A stretch of DNA of 64,000 nt from Pseudoalteromonas ulvae UL12 (GTDB taxonomy: Bacteria; Pseudomonadota; Gammaproteobacteria; Enterobacterales; Alteromonadaceae), in assembly GCF_014925405.1 (NCBI RefSeq), contig NZ_AQHJ01000035.1:248001-312000 (forward strand), read 5' to 3'. Positions 60,409 through 64,000 of this stretch are shown in pieces (the first letter of the stretch is position 1; each line of letters starts with the position of its first letter). Made by a program: the position numbers and the translations under genes. The notes under the pieces are model-generated. The model was given only the letters and a program-made list of their open reading frames with translations. It was not told where the DNA came from and did no database searches.

Positions 60409-63400
60409 TGCGGATATTGACTTTACGGTTTAAAAATATCAATTCGCTCAAAGGTGAATGGAAAATTGATTTTACTCAACCCCCTTTTGTCGACAATGGT
60501 TTGTTTGCCATTACCGGTCCGACTGGGGCGGGTAAAACAACTTTGCTCGATGCGATTTGTTTAGCGCTTTATCATCGAACGCCACGGCTTAATTCGATTT
60601 CAAAAACCAGTAATGAACTGATGACTCGGGGCACCGCAGATGCGTTGGCTGAAGTTGAGTTCGAAGTTAAAGGAGAGGGGTATCGAGCATTTTGGAGTCA
60701 GCGCCGCTCTCGTGATAACAGCGACGGTAACTTGCAAGAAGCCAAAGTCGAATTGGTTAAAATAAGTGATAACAGTATTTTAGCCTCACAAATTAAGCAA
60801 AAAAACCAACAAATAGAAGCAATTACTGGGCTAGATTTTGCGCGTTTTACAAAATCCATGATGTTATCTCAAGGTCAGTTTGCGGCTTTTTTAAATGCAG
60901 ATCCGAACGAGCGAGCGGAGTTACTTGAAGAGCTTACAGGCACAGAAATATATGGCTTGATTTCAGAGCAGGTTCATATTGAATTTACTCAGGCAAAGCA
61001 ATTACTGGGCGAATTAAAAGCACAAGCGCAAGGTGTTGAATTATTAAGTGCAGAGATACTTGAGCACTATCAACAGCAGCAACACGTGTTAACACAGGAT
61101 CTAACGAATGGTGAAACCCAACTAAAAGATCTGCAACAACAGCAAATCTGGTTGGAACAAGAGCAGCAGTTACAGACTCAATTTACTGCACAACAGCATC
61201 AGCTTGAGCATGCAGAGCAGGCATTTTTGAGCCATCAAGCGCAGTTGCTACAACTGGCTAAAAATGAACCGGCAGAGCAATTACGGCCTTTGTTTCAAAC
61301 CTTAGATGAAAAACAATATCAGGTAACACAATTAGCTGAGCAGCAACAGCAACTGCAGGGGTTAGCGGCCCAGCACCAATCTGCCGTGCAAGTCAACGAG
61401 GCTTCATTGAGTGCAGCACAAGCTGAGCATAAGCAATTACAGCAACAACACCATGAGCAAGAACAATTAATAAATGATGAAGTGATCCCGCTTGATCATC
61501 AAATCCATCAGCAGCAACACGAGTTAGCGCAAGAGCAACACAATCAACAGCATCAGCAACAACAGCTGCAGGCATTGCAGCATGAGCTTGAGACATTAAA
61601 TACCAATAAGCTGCGCATTCAGCAGCAATTAGCGCAATGCGATGATTACCTAAATAAATGTCAACACGATGAACACATCACACGATGTTTTCCTCGTTGG
61701 CAAGAGCAGTTGCAGAGCGTTGCTCAGACGCAGCTGCGGGTCACGCAGCTAACACAGCGCTGCCAACAGCTTGAACAGCAGATTGGACAGGCAACCACTG
61801 AGGCTAACAGGTTAACTGCGCAGTTAACTGAACATCACCGCACTCAAGGTGAGCATAAACAAGCAGTCGACAAGCAACAGCAAAAATTTACTCTGTTGCT
61901 TGGTTCGTACTCGGTCAGTTCATTACAGCATGCAGTGCAAACACAGCAAGAACAGCAATCCCTTGCGCTACAGTTACCTGCATTGAGTGAGCGGTTGTTG
62001 TTATGCACGCAGCGTCAGCAGCAGTTACAGCAAGATATTGCACAAGAAACCCTAAAAGAGCAGCAATTCGAACAACAATTAGTTCAGTTACGCAGTCAGT
62101 ATAAATTGCAGCGGGATCAGGTCGATTTATTGGAGCAATTGCTGCGACAAGAGCAACACATCGCTGATTTCACCCTGGCACGTCAACATCTTCAGCCTGA
62201 CGAAGCATGCCCTTTGTGCGGTTCATGTGACCACCCATTAATTGCAGAATATCAGCAACTTGATATCAGTGTGAATCAGGCAAAACGCGACCAAGCCAAA
62301 CAACAATTAGAGCACATTGAGAAACAAGCGAGTGAGATCAAAGCGCAAAAAGCCGTGTCGCAGTCTGTACTCGCCAAAGCGCACGAGCAGTATCAAGGGC
62401 AATTAAATGAGCATGCTGAACTGACCCCTAAATGGCAGCAAGTGTGTCAACAACTGTCATTGCAATTGCAAGCAGGCGACGTACAGGGTTTGCATGAGTA
62501 TTTAACTCAACACGAACAAGTGCTAAAGGCGTTAAAGGTGCAATTAGCCGATGCACATGTGCAACAAGATGAACTCAAGCGATTAGAAACGTGCTTAAGC
62601 AACATTAATGATGAAGTAAAAGCGTGGACACACCAGCATGCGTTAGTACTGCAGCAGATTGAGCAACACCAAGCGCAACTAACACAATTACGCCAAGAGT
62701 ATGATCACGAACAACAGGCTATGTCAGCGCTGACAATGCAATTATCGGTTGAGTTAAATGCATCGAATTTGACACTTCCAGCACCTGAGGATATGAACGA
62801 CTGGCTGCATAGCATCGAGCAACGCGTTCAGCAGTTTGAACAGCAGCAAACGCTCAAAAAATCGCTGACTGAACAAGATCATCAAGCGCAACTTCCTTTG
62901 ACGCAAAAAACCACTCAGCACGCTCAGCTAAAACAACAGTTAGAGCAATGCGGCGCAAAAATCACACAGTTGCAGCACTCTTGTAATGATCTTAAAGCGC
63001 GTAGACAAACAATCTTTGGCGATGAGAGCGTCGCGTACGTTCGCTCGCAGATACAACAAACTCTACAAACTAGCCATGAAGTGTTGGATCAGCACACAAA
63101 GGTATTACAGCAATGTGTGCAACAGCATCAAGCGACATTAGGCGAACAAAAGGCGATAGAGCAACAACTTGCTCACAATGAGCAGCAATACAGGCAGCTG
63201 CAAGTACAGTGGCAACAAGCACTTGCTGACAGCGAGTTTGACTCTGAAGAGGGGTTTGTTGCGGCTTTGTTGCCATTAGAGCAGAAACAACAATTCCAAG
63301 TATTAAAACAGCAATTAGACACCGCACGCACGCAGGCACTGGCGTTGTTTACACAAACTCAGGCTGCATTAGCTCAGCATCAAACTAAGGCACTCAAGGG

Positions 63401-64000
63401 TTGGAAAGACTCTGAGTTGTCTTTGGTTCTTCAGCAAGTATTGGACGCGCAGCAACACGTTAAACAACTTGTCGAGCAAACAGGGCAAGTCAAACAAGCT
63501 TTGCAAGATGATGCAAAACGCCGTGACAATCAGAGCCAGTTATTTGAGCAAATCGCAAGCAGCCAAACTGAGTATGATGATTTAGCTTATTTGCACGGTT
63601 TAATCGGCTCGCTCAAAGGCGATAAGTTTAGAAAATTTGCACAAGGTCTCACGTTAGATCACCTTGTTTATTTAGCTAACAAACAGCTGACACGTTTACA
63701 TGGCCGATATTTATTAGAACGCAAAGCCAGCGAAGCGCTTGAACTACAAGTACTCGACACTTGGCAAGGTGACAGCGTGCGAGATACCAAAACGTTATCG
63801 GGTGGGGAAAGCTTTTTAGTCAGCCTTGCTTTGGCATTGGCTTTGTCTGATTTAGTGAGTCATAAAACTAGCATCGATTCTTTATTTTTAGATGAAGGAT
63901 TTGGCACCTTAGATCGAGAGACTTTAGATATGGCCCTAGATGCGTTAGATAACTTACATGCCAGTGGCAAAACCATTGGTGTGATCAGCCATATTGAGGC
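60408..64000 (+). CDS. sbcC: Exonuclease subunit SbcC, 3' end outside the window
   Basis: The frame is open to the window end (1197 residues visible). Walker A GPTGAGKT starts at Gly37, with Lys43. A very long Gln-rich coiled coil follows, with the zinc hook Cys601-Pro-Leu-Cys604 at its turn. ABC signature LSGGESF and Walker B LFLDEGFGTLD (Asp1162) come near the end. Together with SbcD it forms the ATP-driven end-processing nuclease. Only a short tail after SHIE is missing. The coiled coil is notably Gln/His-rich. Confidence 0.95.
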   Translation, partial: MRILTLRFKNINSLKGEWKIDFTQPPFVDNGLFAITGPTGAGKTTLLDAICLALYHRTPRLNSISKTSNELMTRGTADALAEVEFEVKGEGYRAFWSQRRSRDNSDGNLQEAKVELVKISDNSILASQIKQKNQQIEAITGLDFARFTKSMMLSQGQFAAFLNADPNERAELLEELTGTEIYGLISEQVHIEFTQAKQLLGELKAQAQGVELLSAEILEHYQQQQHVLTQDLTNGETQLKDLQQQQIWLEQEQQLQTQFTAQQHQLEHAEQAFLSHQAQLLQLAKNEPAEQLRPLFQTLDEKQYQVTQLAEQQQQLQGLAAQHQSAVQVNEASLSAAQAEHKQLQQQHHEQEQLINDEVIPLDHQIHQQQHELAQEQHNQQHQQQQLQALQHELETLNTNKLRIQQQLAQCDDYLNKCQHDEHITRCFPRWQEQLQSVAQTQLRVTQLTQRCQQLEQQIGQATTEANRLTAQLTEHHRTQGEHKQAVDKQQQKFTLLLGSYSVSSLQHAVQTQQEQQSLALQLPALSERLLLCTQRQQQLQQDIAQETLKEQQFEQQLVQLRSQYKLQRDQVDLLEQLLRQEQHIADFTLARQHLQPDEACPLCGSCDHPLIAEYQQLDISVNQAKRDQAKQQLEHIEKQASEIKAQKAVSQSVLAKAHEQYQGQLNEHAELTPKWQQVCQQLSLQLQAGDVQGLHEYLTQHEQVLKALKVQLADAHVQQDELKRLETCLSNINDEVKAWTHQHALVLQQIEQHQAQLTQLRQEYDHEQQAMSALTMQLSVELNASNLTLPAPEDMNDWLHSIEQRVQQFEQQQTLKKSLTEQDHQAQLPLTQKTTQHAQLKQQLEQCGAKITQLQHSCNDLKARRQTIFGDESVAYVRSQIQQTLQTSHEVLDQHTKVLQQCVQQHQATLGEQKAIEQQLAHNEQQYRQLQVQWQQALADSEFDSEEGFVAALLPLEQKQQFQVLKQQLDTARTQALALFTQTQAALAQHQTKALKGWKDSELSLVLQQVLDAQQHVKQLVEQTGQVKQALQDDAKRRDNQSQLFEQIASSQTEYDDLAYLHGLIGSLKGDKFRKFAQGLTLDHLVYLANKQLTRLHGRYLLERKASEALELQVLDTWQGDSVRDTKTLSGGESFLVSLALALALSDLVSHKTSIDSLFLDEGFGTLDRETLDMALDALDNLHASGKTIGVISHIE

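Noticed and set aside
61393..63339. Minus-strand frames opposite sbcC (61393-61596 and 63070-63339)
   Set aside because: They arise from the Gln/His-rich coiled-coil codons of sbcC read in reverse and have no independent support.

Overview
The window reads as chromosomal DNA of a marine gammaproteobacterium, most likely of the Alteromonadales and quite possibly Pseudoalteromonas. The basis is moderate G+C by eye, an EfpL/YeiP gene, a long FabY-type ketoacyl synthase, a GlyGly-CTERM exoprotease, an ovothiol locus, and many outer-membrane and periplasmic proteins. The genus is an inference; no rRNA or tRNA gene is present to settle it. Genes are densely packed on both strands in short operons, often closed by clear intrinsic terminators.

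Layout. 1-4.2 kb: end of a Y1/REP-type transposase, then an acyltransferase-3 membrane protein and two genes separated by an attC-like site, all enclosed by a 28-bp near-identical direct repeat; this is the most accessory-looking part. 4.2-11.2 kb: YccF, a DUF4019 protein, a DapA/NanA-family aldolase, a PadR regulator with its membrane partner, a PhoD-like phosphatase carrying fibronectin-type-II-like modules, and small conserved genes (DUF3429, TIGR02450, DUF6435). 11.4-16 kb: ovothiol locus, with a glutamine-synthetase-like gene directly before ovoA, then ovoB. 16-23 kb: nitroreductase with a divergent LysR regulator, a coiled-coil protein, and an operon of FAD monooxygenase, PLP aminotransferase and FrnE-like DsbA protein with its own divergent LysR gene. 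23-29 kb: a TetR regulator with three matching operator palindromes, controlling an MMPL/RND transporter, a LolA-like periplasmic protein and an outer-membrane protein.

29-45 kb: a lipoprotein made of DGSGNI repeats, a large Ig-like lipoprotein, a MipA/OmpV porin-like protein, a PTS EIIC-EAL fusion, an EamA exporter, GST, RidA, efpL, a DUF4442 protein, an unusually long RluA-family pseudouridine synthase, a metallo-beta-lactamase-fold lipoprotein and a DUF1439 lipoprotein. 45-54 kb: a secreted metzincin protease with a GlyGly-CTERM tail, the ohrR-ohr peroxide module, a two-component system and a secreted amidohydrolase. 54-64 kb: lytic transglycosylase, two solute-binding-like periplasmic proteins, fabY, a GlxA-type AraC regulator, and sbcD-sbcC, with sbcC running off the window.

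The most notable items are the ligase-like gene joined to the ovothiol genes, a dispersed TAGGG-ended repeat family (one complete 267-bp inverted-repeat element and two partial copies) that sits on gene 3' ends, the FnII-decorated phosphatase, the EIIC-EAL fusion, and the compact TetR operator set.
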